NCBI RefSeq assembly: GCF_004403065.1
Contig: NZ_SOHA01000039.1
Location: 124,001 to 188,000 of the forward strand
DNA length: 64,000 nt
Reading direction: 5' to 3'
Origin: Cryobacterium cryoconiti
GTDB lineage: Bacteria > Actinomycetota > Actinomycetes > Actinomycetales > Microbacteriaceae
Of this stretch, positions 9,376-20,550 are shown piece after piece (positions within the stretch are counted from its first letter, which is position 1; each line of letters opens with the position of its first letter). A program made the position numbers and the translations under genes. The notes beneath the pieces are model-generated. The model saw nothing but the letters and a program-made list of their open reading frames with translations, was not told the DNA's origin and searched no databases.

Positions 9376-10797
9376 CTATTCGGAGCCGTCGGTGACAAGA
9401 TCCGCGTTGCCCGTGCCGATCAGCGCCATGTTGTGCAGGGACTCGCTGCCGAGATCGAAATAGGCATTGTGGCCGACCGATCCGGTCAGCCAGTCACCGG
9501 TGCTCCGGTCGTACGATCCGGAGACGCCGAGGGTGTTCGCCCCGTAGGATTTCGCACCGGGATCGCTGCCGAAGAACGCGCTGTTCACGGTCGGGTCCCA
9601 ATCCGCACTGCCCACATAGACGTTCCGCCGGGCCACGTTCAGGCTGTCCACGGACTGCACCTGACTGCCCGGGGAACCCACGAGCACGAGCGCGTCCACC
9701 CCGAACGTGCCCCGGGCCAGGGCCGTGAGCGCCACGGTCGACCCATAGGAGTGGGCGACGAGGGAGACGAAGGGCTTGCGCGAGCCGCGGTCCGCCTCGA
9801 TACCGAGAACGGACTGCTCCAGGAAGTCCGCACCGGCTTCCGCCAGACCCGTTCCCCCCACATTGAACAGGTCCGGTGCCTCGTAGCCGATCCAGGCGAT
9901 GGTGGCCACGGTCGACCGGGTCGCTCCCTGCCCGGCCGCGTTCGCCTGCTCCTGCAGCACCCGGGTCTGCTCGGCGTAGACCGCGTCGGCCGTATCGGTC
10001 CAATTGACCATCTGCGGCTCGACGCCGTAGTTCATGCCGGGCACGAGATAGCTGATGAAATCGGCGCTGTCCGGATTACCGAGGGCGATCGCGGCCCGAC
10101 CGCCACCGGACGGGTCGAGGAGGATCAGGGAACGACGGGGCGCTCCGGCGGGAGTGCGCAGGGCCGCCTTGACCTGGGTCAGCACGTCCAGTTCACGGCT
10201 GAGCTCCCCGCGCTCGGCGTCGTCGGTGGCTTCGGCGAGTCTCTGGGTGACGGAGGCGAGACTCTGCGTGAGGTAGCGGGAATTCGCACGGCCCCGCTCG
10301 CGAAAGGGCACGCCCTCCAGATTGCCGACCAGTTTCGGGGCGGCGGCCAGCAGCGATGACCGTTCGGCTCCGCTCAGCTCGTTCCACAGGCCCGCAACCT
10401 CGGATGCTGCCGGCGGCGAAGCGAGCAGGGAGTCCAGCTGACCCGGTGACTGCCCGACGAAAGCAGACAGGTCGGCGACCGACAGGCCGGACAGGCCGAC
10501 CAGAAGACTCGTACCGGTCATCCGACGCACGGATTCCGCAGTGACGACCGTGGCGGACTGCCGGCCGGAGGCGATCGGTTGCGCGGACACTATCGGGTCG
10601 CCGGCAGCAGGCACCCCGACCGACGTGCCGGCGCGCGCCGACAGGTTCAGCCAGAGCGGGTCCGCGGCGGCAGGTTCGGCACCCCGGTTCGGCACCGGTT
10701 GGCCCTGGACGGCGTTGCTGAGAGCGTGCACTTCAAAGGTCTCACTGACTCCATTGAGAGCCAGAGAGACAGTCAGAACCGCCGCTTCCAACAGCAA
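9376..10797 (-). CDS. DUF1023-type alpha/beta hydrolase
   Basis: About 470 residues. The C-terminal ~280 residues match the DUF1023 alpha/beta hydrolase family of actinobacteria: LILLDPSGGGRAAIALG, ATIAWIGYEAP, then the nucleophile elbow AHSYGS and LVLVGSPG, ending with His-containing HNAYFDL and SLHNMAL. The N-terminal ~180 residues are helical and look like the secreted/associated part of this family. The frame has only a TTG near 10797 or an internal GTG (about 32 residues in) as start, so the N-terminus is uncertain. The substrate is unknown. It lies just upstream of gatC on the same strand. Confidence 0.8.
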   Translation of the reverse strand: MLLEAAVLTVSLALNGVSETFEVHALSNAVQGQPVPNRGAEPAAADPLWLNLSARAGTSVGVPAAGDPIVSAQPIASGRQSATVVTAESVRRMTGTSLLVGLSGLSVADLSAFVGQSPGQLDSLLASPPAASEVAGLWNELSGAERSSLLAAAPKLVGNLEGVPFRERGRANSRYLTQSLASVTQRLAEATDDAERGELSRELDVLTQVKAALRTPAGAPRRSLILLDPSGGGRAAIALGNPDSADFISYLVPGMNYGVEPQMVNWTDTADAVYAEQTRVLQEQANAAGQGATRSTVATIAWIGYEAPDLFNVGGTGLAEAGADFLEQSVLGIEADRGSRKPFVSLVAHSYGSTVALTALARGTFGVDALVLVGSPGSQVQSVDSLNVARRNVYVGSADWDPTVNSAFFGSDPGAKSYGANTLGVSGSYDRSTGDWLTGSVGHNAYFDLGSESLHNMALIGTGNADLVTDGSE

Positions 10798-10920
10798 ACC
10801 TGGGTACGTCCCCTCACGAACACCGAGCAGCGATCAGCTCGACCTCAAAAAGACAAGCGTTGCCCCTCCAGACTACTGAAACGCACGGCACGGTCGTGCC
10901 CCCATAGCGGGGATGCACAA

Positions 10921-10992
10921 CCCCCGATCGGGGGGCACAGGCACCACAATTGATACTTGCTTGATCTGCTATAGGTGTGATCTTATATACGC
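10921..10992 (+). promoter_or_regulatory. Putative promoter/operator region upstream of padR
   Basis: This AT-rich patch contains a perfect 14-bp palindrome CCCCCGATCGGGGG (10921-10934), a TTGATA (10950-10955) and TTGATC (10961-10966) as -35 candidates, and TATATA (10984-10989) very close to the padR ATG at 10993. PadR genes are commonly autoregulated, so the operator is likely here. The exact hexamers cannot be decided by eye. Confidence 0.35.
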
Positions 10993-11538
10993 ATGACGTT
11001 GAAAATGGCCCTGCTGGGCATCCTGGACCTCACCCCGATGACCGGGTACGACCTCAAAAAGAGCATCGAGGCATCCGTCGCCCATTTCTGGTCGGCCGAC
11101 CAGTCCCAGATCTACCGCACGCTGGCGGCACTGGTGACCGACGGTCTCGCCGAGGCCCTGGTCATCCCACAGGAGGGGCGCCCCGACCGGCGCGAACACC
11201 ACATCACGCCGGCCGGGCGCGCGTCCCTGGCCGAGTGGCTGCGCTCACCACTGGAACCGGAAACGCCGCACGACACGTTCCTGATGCGGCTGTTCTTCGT
11301 CGGCGCACTGGGCATACCGGCCACGCGTGCGGTGCTCGACGCACGCCACAGTCAGGCCACCGCCCTGCTGGCCGGACTGCACTCCGTGATCGAACAGGAA
11401 CAGGCCCGGCGGGAAGCCGGCCACCGCGCCGAGGACGACCTCGGACACGGACTGCGCCTCGCGACCCTGCGGAACGGCATCCTGCATGCCGAAGCGGAAC
11501 TCGCCTGGCTCACCGAGACGACGGAGGCACTCGCATGA
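10993..11538 (+). CDS. PadR-family transcriptional regulator
   Basis: A 181-residue DNA-binding repressor type. The N-terminal winged helix has MALLGILDLTPMTGYDLKK, IYRTLAALVTDGLAE and the wing REHHITPAGRASLAEWL, which are PadR hallmarks. The C-terminal ~85 residues form the helical dimerisation/ligand domain of the Vir/PadR C-terminal type. The downstream alpha/beta hydrolase start overlaps its stop (ATGA), so it probably controls that gene in response to an unknown small molecule. Confidence 0.9.
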   Translation: MTLKMALLGILDLTPMTGYDLKKSIEASVAHFWSADQSQIYRTLAALVTDGLAEALVIPQEGRPDRREHHITPAGRASLAEWLRSPLEPETPHDTFLMRLFFVGALGIPATRAVLDARHSQATALLAGLHSVIEQEQARREAGHRAEDDLGHGLRLATLRNGILHAEAELAWLTETTEALA

Positions 11539-12329
11539 GCGACGCACGCTCCACCCCGGAGGCCCGCTATCCCCTCGAACACGGGGCTGATGCCGCAGGG
11601 ACCGACACCATCGTGTTCCTGCACGGCGGAAATGTCGCGTCCTGGTCCTGGCAGCCCCAGGTCGAGGGTCTGCCGGGTCGACACCTGCTGACCCCGGATC
11701 TGCCGGGGTTCGGCACTCGGGCCGGCGAGGACTGGCGATCCCTCGGTCAGGCCGCGGACGATGTGGCCGGCATCATCGCCGCCCACGCGCGCGGCGGCCG
11801 GGCGCACCTGGTGGGGCTATCCCTGGGTGGTCTGGTCGCCACCCACGTCATGGCCCGGCACCCGGCCCTGCTGCGCTCGTGCCTGGTCTCCGGCGTTCCG
11901 CTCACCGGCGTGCACGGCCTGGCCCGGTTCCTGAACTCCCTGCAACTGCCGCTCTGGGACCGACCCTGGTACTGGCGAGCCCAGGCGAAGGCCTTCGGCC
12001 TGCCCGCCGACGCGGTCGACCTGTTCGTCGAACACGGGCTGAGCCTGCGCGCCGACAACGCCCGGCGCGTGTTCGACGACGTGAACCGCGGCGGCGCCCC
12101 GGAGGGTCTCGGCGGCTACCACGGCCCGCTGCTGGCGGTCGCGGGCGAGAGGGAGTCGCACCTCGTTCGGGACAGCTTCCCCCTGCTGGTCTCCCACCTG
12201 CCGCAGACGCGAACCTGGATCGCCCCCGGCATGCACCACGTCTGGAGCATCGAGAACGCGGACCTGTTCACCCGGATGGTGCTCGGCTGGGTGGACAGAT
12301 CCGAGGTGCCGACCCCGGAGACCGACTGA
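11535..12329 (+). CDS. Alpha/beta hydrolase
   Basis: A 264-residue hydrolase. It has an HGG oxyanion motif (IVFLHGGNVASW), a nucleophile elbow LVGLSLGGLVATHV, and a late catalytic His in MHHVWSIENADLF. Chemistry on an ester, lactone or similar bond is expected; the substrate is unknown. The start ATG overlaps the padR stop, giving a two-gene operon. Its stop is one base away from the convergent ligA stop, so the two transcripts must terminate into each other. Confidence 0.85.
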   Translation: MSDARSTPEARYPLEHGADAAGTDTIVFLHGGNVASWSWQPQVEGLPGRHLLTPDLPGFGTRAGEDWRSLGQAADDVAGIIAAHARGGRAHLVGLSLGGLVATHVMARHPALLRSCLVSGVPLTGVHGLARFLNSLQLPLWDRPWYWRAQAKAFGLPADAVDLFVEHGLSLRADNARRVFDDVNRGGAPEGLGGYHGPLLAVAGERESHLVRDSFPLLVSHLPQTRTWIAPGMHHVWSIENADLFTRMVLGWVDRSEVPTPETD

Positions 12330-12330
12330 A

Positions 12331-15811
<3,481 letters not shown>

Positions 15812-15898
15812 CCGTCGAGTGTAATCGGGCCGGGCGGATTGGCCAACGCGGGCGAGGCATGCTCCCTCGAGTCGGTGAGGGCGGGGACTTACACGAGG

Positions 15899-15956
15899 GT
15901 GCCCGTTCCGGTCGAGAGTGCCCGCCGCAGCGGTCGCTCTCGACCGGAACGGGCAC
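15899..15956. terminator. 20-bp perfect hairpin upstream of mnmA
   Basis: Arms 15899-15918 and 15937-15956 are perfectly complementary with an 18-nt loop. There is also an alternative pairing of GAGAGTGCCCG in the loop side (15914-15924) with 15950-15960. It lies 120 bp beyond the stop of the ArsR-linked membrane gene and 88 bp before mnmA. It has no T-run, so it is a probable terminator or RNA processing site. Confidence 0.6.
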
Positions 15957-16075
15957 TCTCACGCGCGTCACCTGTGTGCGGGAGCTGCGCCGCTGCGCGC
16001 GTGGCGTGCCCGGCGCGAAGCGGCGCAGCACCCGCGCAACGGGCAACTGCGTGCGACCGCTTCCTCGAGCCAGGG

Positions 16076-16315
16076 TCAGGGGATGTCGGTCAGGGTGCGC
16101 TCGATCGCGGCGAGACGGATGTCCAGCAGGTCGAGCCGGTCGAGCACGGCCTGGTTGCTCGCGGTGCCCTGTTCGACGAGGCCGTGGAGGTCCGCCGCAC
16201 CGGCGAACTCCGCCTGCTTCTCACGCGACCGCAGCACGGCCGCGACGATGCTCGAGGTGACGCCGGCGATGATACCGACAATGGCGATCCAGGCGAACCA
16301 GGGAATGTTGTCCAT
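16076..16315 (-). CDS. Small single-pass membrane protein linked to ArsR regulator
   Basis: 79 residues with a first ~25-residue hydrophobic helix (FAWIAIVGIIAGVTSSIVAAVL) followed by a charged helix predicted to form a short coiled coil (LLDIRLAAIERTL). Its ATG overlaps the stop of the upstream regulator (TGATG), so expression is coupled. Its form recalls small membrane partners of PadR/ArsR regulators, but I cannot name a family. Confidence 0.7.
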   Translation of the reverse strand: MDNIPWFAWIAIVGIIAGVTSSIVAAVLRSREKQAEFAGAADLHGLVEQGTASNQAVLDRLDLLDIRLAAIERTLTDIP

Positions 16316-16620
16316 CAGTGTGTGCTTTCTGTGTCGGCTGCGACCGCCGCAGCGATGCTTGCGACGTTGGTGGTGACCTCGAACGGAACGACCTCGAAGA
16401 ACTTCAGGGCCTTGCCGTCGTCGGAGAGTTCGAGATGCCCGGTGACGTAACCGGCCGCCTCGAGACGTTGGAGGTGCATGTACAGCAGGGCCCGGGACAT
16501 CCCCAGCCGGCGGGCGAGCTCGCTGACGTGGAGGGACTCCTCCGCGAGCAGGGCGATGATTCTGAACCGGTGCGGGTTGGCGAGGGCCGCGAGCCGGGCG
16601 ATCTCGTCGTCGACCGTCAT
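16315..16620 (-). CDS. ArsR-like winged-helix transcriptional regulator
   Basis: 101 residues with a winged-helix fold: LANPHRFRIIALLAEESLHVSELARRLGMSR, the recognition helix ALLYMHLQRLEAAG, and a wing (SDDGKALKFFEVVPF). No obvious Cys-based metal site is present, so it is likely a non-metal sensor. A GGGGGAGG-type ribosome site precedes the ATG. A palindrome overlapping a good promoter lies immediately upstream, suggesting autorepression. It forms a coupled pair with the small membrane protein. Confidence 0.85.
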   Translation of the reverse strand: MTVDDEIARLAALANPHRFRIIALLAEESLHVSELARRLGMSRALLYMHLQRLEAAGYVTGHLELSDDGKALKFFEVVPFEVTTNVASIAAAVAADTESTH

Positions 16621-16648
16621 AGCCTTCGCCTCCCCCGCGCATCCTCTA

Positions 16649-16689
16649 CCTGTTAGAAATAACTTACAGGTGTCGGGATCAAATGTCTA
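16649..16689 (-). promoter_or_regulatory. Promoter and palindromic operator of the ArsR pair
   Basis: On the minus strand a -35 TAGACA (16684-16689, overlapping the upstream stop codon) is separated by 17 bp from a -10 TAAGTT (16661-16666). An imperfect 22-bp palindrome with CCTGT/ACAGG ends (16649-16670, 8 of 11 positions symmetric) covers the -10. This is a textbook layout for autorepression by the adjacent regulator. Confidence 0.55.
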
Positions 16690-17871
16690 GCGCCCCGGGA
16701 CCCGATCGGCCAGGCCGGCCTTGGCCGCCCGGGCATGCGCGGAGGGAAGCGCGGCGAGCAGGGCGTCGACGTCGGCCGTTGTGCTGGTGCGCCCGAGGGT
16801 GATCCGCAGGGCACCACGTGCCTCCACCTCACTCCGGCCCATGGCCCGGAGCACATGCGAGGGCTCCGGCACGCCCGCCTGGCAGGCGGAGCCCGTGGAC
16901 ACCGAGATGCCGGCCACGTCGAGAAGGAAGAGAAGCGAGTCTCCCTCGCACCCCGGGAAGCTGAAGTGGGCGGTGCCGGGCAGGCGGTTCGCCGGGTTCG
17001 GGTCGCCGTTCACCACGACCGAGGGCACGGATGCGCAGGCCCCGGTGACGAGGCGCTCGCGCAGCGCGGCGACCCGGGCGTTCTCCACCGACAGATCCTG
17101 CAGGGTGTTCGCCGCGACCGCGAACGCCACGGCCGCCGCGACGTCCTGAGTGCCACTGCGCACCTGGCGCTGTTGGCCGCCGCCGTGCAGCAGCGGCTCG
17201 ACCGTCGCCCGGCGGGAGAGCGCGAGCGCACCGATCCCCACCGGGCCGCCGATCTTGTGCGCCGAGACGCTGAGCGCGGCCACGCCGGCCCGGCTGAGTG
17301 CCTGGAAGTCGATCGGGACATGCCCGTAGGCCGCCACCGCGTCCACGTGCACGGGGATGCCGTGGGCCGCGGCGAGCGCGGCGACCTCGGCGACGGGCTG
17401 CAGGGTGCCGACCTCGTTGTTGGCGCTGAGCAGTGTGACGAGGGCCACGTCGTCGGGGTTCGCGGCGATGCATCGAGCGACCGCGGCCAGATCGATCCGG
17501 CCGAGGGCGTCCAGCGGCAGCCACTCGACCACGGCGCCCTCATGGTGTTCGAGCCACTCGACGGTGTCCATGGTGGCATGGTGTTCCCCGCCGGGCACGA
17601 GGATGCGGTTGCGCGGCTGCCTGGCCCAGAACAGCCCCTTGATGCCGAGGTTGATCGCCTCGGTGCCGCCGCCGGTGAAGACCACTTCGATCGGGTCGCA
17701 GCCGAGGCTGGCGGCGACCTGCTCGCGGGCCTCCTCGAGCATCCGTTTCGCGTTCTGCCCCTGGCTGTGGACGGATGCGGGGTTGCCCACCACGGCCAGC
17801 GCCCGCACATAGGCCTCAATGGCGTCGGGCAGCATGGGTGTGGTGGCCGCATGGTCCAGATAGACAGCCAT
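16687..17871 (-). CDS. Cysteine desulfurase (IscS/NifS-like)
   Basis: PLP enzyme that takes sulfur from cysteine and hands it to acceptors such as MnmA. The 394-residue protein has MAVYLDHAATTPMLP at the start, a PLP lysine in SAHKIGGP (Lys206) and the persulfide cysteine in STGSACQAG (Cys330), with GGEHHAT and HVDAVAAYG as cofactor contacts. The ATG at 17871 is chosen because the family begins here. Its location near mnmA fits a tRNA-thiolation role; no isc/suf assembly genes are in the window. Confidence 0.93.
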   Translation of the reverse strand: MAVYLDHAATTPMLPDAIEAYVRALAVVGNPASVHSQGQNAKRMLEEAREQVAASLGCDPIEVVFTGGGTEAINLGIKGLFWARQPRNRILVPGGEHHATMDTVEWLEHHEGAVVEWLPLDALGRIDLAAVARCIAANPDDVALVTLLSANNEVGTLQPVAEVAALAAAHGIPVHVDAVAAYGHVPIDFQALSRAGVAALSVSAHKIGGPVGIGALALSRRATVEPLLHGGGQQRQVRSGTQDVAAAVAFAVAANTLQDLSVENARVAALRERLVTGACASVPSVVVNGDPNPANRLPGTAHFSFPGCEGDSLLFLLDVAGISVSTGSACQAGVPEPSHVLRAMGRSEVEARGALRITLGRTSTTADVDALLAALPSAHARAAKAGLADRVPGR

Positions 17872-17953
17872 CTGACTTCCTTCCGCGCTCGCTCGATTCC
17901 GGCGAGTCCCACCGTGGTAAAACTCTGCTTCCGCACTCATTACTCTAGAACGC

Positions 17954-19996
17954 ATGACACCGCCTGATCCCCTGCGCAACCTCGGCGTGCGTGTCACGAC
18001 CCACGGCGGCGAACTCCGCGTGTGGTCGGAGACCGCCGACGCCATCGACCTGTGCATCTTCGACGCCACCGATCCCAATTGGATCATCAAGACCGTCCCC
18101 ATGGTCAAGGATGAGCACGGCGTCTGGACCGGTCGGTCCCGCACCCTCTCCCCCGGACGCCGCTACGGAATCCGGGTCTCCGGCCCGACCGCACCCCGCA
18201 ACTCCTTCCACCCCGAGAAAACACTGATCGAGCCGTATTCCCGGGGACTCGTGCGGGTCGGCCCCGACCAGTGGCAGTCCGCGGTCGTCGACGGCGAGTT
18301 CGACTGGGCCGGTTCGGTCAAGCCGAGGATCGCCCTGGACCACACGGTGGTCTACGAGGCCCACGTTCGTGGCCTGACCAACCTCAGCCCCTCGGTGCCC
18401 GCGCACCTGCGCGGCACCTATGCGGGGCTGGCCCACGAGTCGACGATCGACTATTTGAAGAACCTCGGCGTGACCTCGATCGAGCTGCTCCCGGTGCAGG
18501 CGTTCGTGTCCGAGCAGCGCCTGATCAAGCAGGGCCTGACCAATTACTGGGGATACAACACCTTCAATTTCTTCTCCCCGCACGCCGACTACGCCACCCA
18601 GGCGTCCCAGGCCGCCGGTCCCGAGGCGGTGCTCCGGGAGTTCAAGGGCATGGTCAAGCTGTTGCACGAAGCCGGCCTCGAGGTCATCCTCGACGTGGTC
18701 TACAACCACACCGCCGAGGAAGGTCCGAACGGCCCGGTCAGCAGCCTGCGCGGCATCGACAACGCCGCCTATTACCGGCAGAACAGTGCCGGCGGCTACA
18801 TCGACGTGACGGGCTGCGGCAACACGCTGAACGTCTCCCACGACGTGCCCCGGCGCCTCGTGCTCGACTCGCTGCGCTACTGGGCGAACGAGGTGCAGAT
18901 CGACGGCTTCCGCTTCGACCTGGCCGCCACCCTCGCCCGTGACGAAAACGTCGAATTCCAGCGGGACAGCCCGCTGCTCGCCGAAATCCAGGCCGACCCG
19001 GAACTCTCCAGGGTCAAGCTCATCGCCGAACCCTGGGACGTGGGGATGGGCGGCTGGCAGACCGGCAACTTCCCCGACGGGTGGACCGAGTGGAACGACC
19101 GCTACCGCGACCGCATGCGCTCGTTCTGGCTGACCGACCTCGCGGCCGCCCGCGACGGACACCCCGGCAGCGGCATCGGGCGCTTCGCGACCCGCCTGGC
19201 CGGTTCGGCGAACACGTTCTCCCGCGAGCGCGGCCCGCTCGCCTCGCTCAACTTCATCACCGCCCACGACGGTTTCACCATCGCCGACCTGACGTCGTAC
19301 AACGTCAAGCACAACGTGGGCAACGGCGAGTCGAACCGGGACGGCACCGACTCGAACAACTCGTTCAACCACGGCGCGGAGGGCCCGACCCGCAACCGGG
19401 ACATCCTGACCGCCCGGCGCAAGGCCATGCGCAACCTCCTCGCCACCCTGCTGCTCTCGGCCGGCGTGCCGATGATCACCGCGGGCGACGAATTCGGGCG
19501 CAGCCAGCGGGGCAACAACAACGCCTACTGCCACGACAGCGAGCTCACCTGGCTGAACTGGGACCTCGACGACTGGCAGGAAGACCTGCATCGGGTGACC
19601 CGGCGTCTGCTCCAGCTGCGCCGTGAAAACCCGGCGCTGCGCCCGGTGCGGTTCGGACGCCCCGGCGAGACGACACTCAGTGCCAGCGAGATGGACTGGT
19701 ACAACGTGGAGGGCCGGTCCATGTCCGAGGACGACTGGCACTCGTCCAAGGAGCGCACCCTGCAGTACCTGGCGGCGAGCACCCCGGAGCACGAGGAGTT
19801 CAACCGCATCCTGCTGATCGTGCAGGGCCGGGAGGAAGAGGTGACGGTGACGCTGCCCGTGCACACGGGCGTCACGTCGTACTCGCTGCTCTGGGACTCC
19901 AGCCACGACGACCTGAGCGACGCGGTCATCGAGCACGCCCCCGGCGACCAGTTCCTCGTTCCGGCCGCGTCGATGCAACTGCTCCGCGCGCACTGA
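17954..19996 (+). CDS. glgX: Glycogen debranching enzyme GlgX
   Basis: Hydrolyses alpha-1,6 branches of glycogen trimmed by phosphorylase. The 680-residue GH13 protein has an N-terminal CBM48 beta domain, then the barrel with DVVYNHTAEE, FRFDLAA (nucleophile Asp322), IAEPWDVG (acid/base Glu359) and TAHDGFT (Asp439), and the isoamylase-like EGPTRNRDIL stretch. It is divergent from the cysteine desulfurase gene and followed 2 bp later by ybaK. Confidence 0.94.
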   Translation: MTPPDPLRNLGVRVTTHGGELRVWSETADAIDLCIFDATDPNWIIKTVPMVKDEHGVWTGRSRTLSPGRRYGIRVSGPTAPRNSFHPEKTLIEPYSRGLVRVGPDQWQSAVVDGEFDWAGSVKPRIALDHTVVYEAHVRGLTNLSPSVPAHLRGTYAGLAHESTIDYLKNLGVTSIELLPVQAFVSEQRLIKQGLTNYWGYNTFNFFSPHADYATQASQAAGPEAVLREFKGMVKLLHEAGLEVILDVVYNHTAEEGPNGPVSSLRGIDNAAYYRQNSAGGYIDVTGCGNTLNVSHDVPRRLVLDSLRYWANEVQIDGFRFDLAATLARDENVEFQRDSPLLAEIQADPELSRVKLIAEPWDVGMGGWQTGNFPDGWTEWNDRYRDRMRSFWLTDLAAARDGHPGSGIGRFATRLAGSANTFSRERGPLASLNFITAHDGFTIADLTSYNVKHNVGNGESNRDGTDSNNSFNHGAEGPTRNRDILTARRKAMRNLLATLLLSAGVPMITAGDEFGRSQRGNNNAYCHDSELTWLNWDLDDWQEDLHRVTRRLLQLRRENPALRPVRFGRPGETTLSASEMDWYNVEGRSMSEDDWHSSKERTLQYLAASTPEHEEFNRILLIVQGREEEVTVTLPVHTGVTSYSLLWDSSHDDLSDAVIEHAPGDQFLVPAASMQLLRAH

Positions 19997-19998
19997 CG

Positions 19999-20493
19999 GT
20001 GGCCAGACGGGTGGAGGGCAGCGCCGGCACGCCGGCGACGGTGGCGTTAGTGCGCGCCGGAATTCCCTTCACCCCGCACGCCTACGCGCACGAGGCGTCG
20101 TCGACGAGCTTCGGCCTGGAAGCGGCGGAGAAGCTCGACGTCGACGCGGGCCGGGTGTTCAAGACCCTGCTGACGGATGTCGACGGCCGGCTGGTCGTCG
20201 GCGTCGTACCGGTCACGGGCCAGCTCGACCTCAAGGCGCTGGCCGCCGCCGTGGGCGCGAAGAAGGCCGTGATGGCCGACCCGTCGCTCGCCGAGCGCAA
20301 AACCGGTTACGTGGTGGGCGGCATCAGCCCGATCGGGCAGAAGAGCAGGCTCACGACCGTGGTCGACGAGAGCGCCCTGACGTTCGACACCGTGTTCGTC
20401 TCCGGCGGGCGCCGCGGCTTCGACATCGAGCTCACGCCGGCCGACCTGGCCCGGGCCGCCTCAGCGGTCTTCGCGGCGATCGCCCGCCCCTGA
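19999..20493 (+). CDS. ybaK: Cys-tRNA(Pro)/Cys-tRNA(Cys) deacylase YbaK
   Basis: 164 residues with the YbaK/EbsC editing fold. It starts at a GTG two bases after the glgX stop and has the family segments AGRVFKTLLTDVDGRLVVGVVPV, the putative catalytic Lys in FKTL, GAKKAVMADP and the GGISPIGQK loop. It removes cysteine mischarged onto tRNA(Pro). The link with glycogen genes is probably only co-transcription. A strong bidirectional hairpin follows. Confidence 0.9.
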   Translation: MARRVEGSAGTPATVALVRAGIPFTPHAYAHEASSTSFGLEAAEKLDVDAGRVFKTLLTDVDGRLVVGVVPVTGQLDLKALAAAVGAKKAVMADPSLAERKTGYVVGGISPIGQKSRLTTVVDESALTFDTVFVSGGRRGFDIELTPADLARAASAVFAAIARP

Positions 20494-20495
20494 TC

Positions 20496-20539
20496 CACCG
20501 AGGAAGCGCCTTCGTCGAAACGAAGGCGCTTCCTCGGTG
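20496..20539. terminator. Bidirectional terminator hairpin, ybaK/glgP
   Basis: Arms 20496-20515 and 20520-20539 are a perfect 20-bp inverted repeat with a CGAA tetraloop, between the convergent stops of ybaK (20493) and glgP (20551). There is no clear T-run on either side. Confidence 0.8.
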
Positions 20540-20550
20540 TGGAAACAGCG

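Noticed and set aside
9376..10797. Cutinase or PE/PPE-associated serine hydrolase
   Set aside because: The order LLDPSGGG, WIGYEAP and AHSYGS fits DUF1023 better than cutinase; no PE/PPE region is present.
10977..11534. Upstream extension of the alpha/beta hydrolase through the padR gene
   Set aside because: The extension is out-of-phase padR sequence, and the ATGA overlap provides a natural start.
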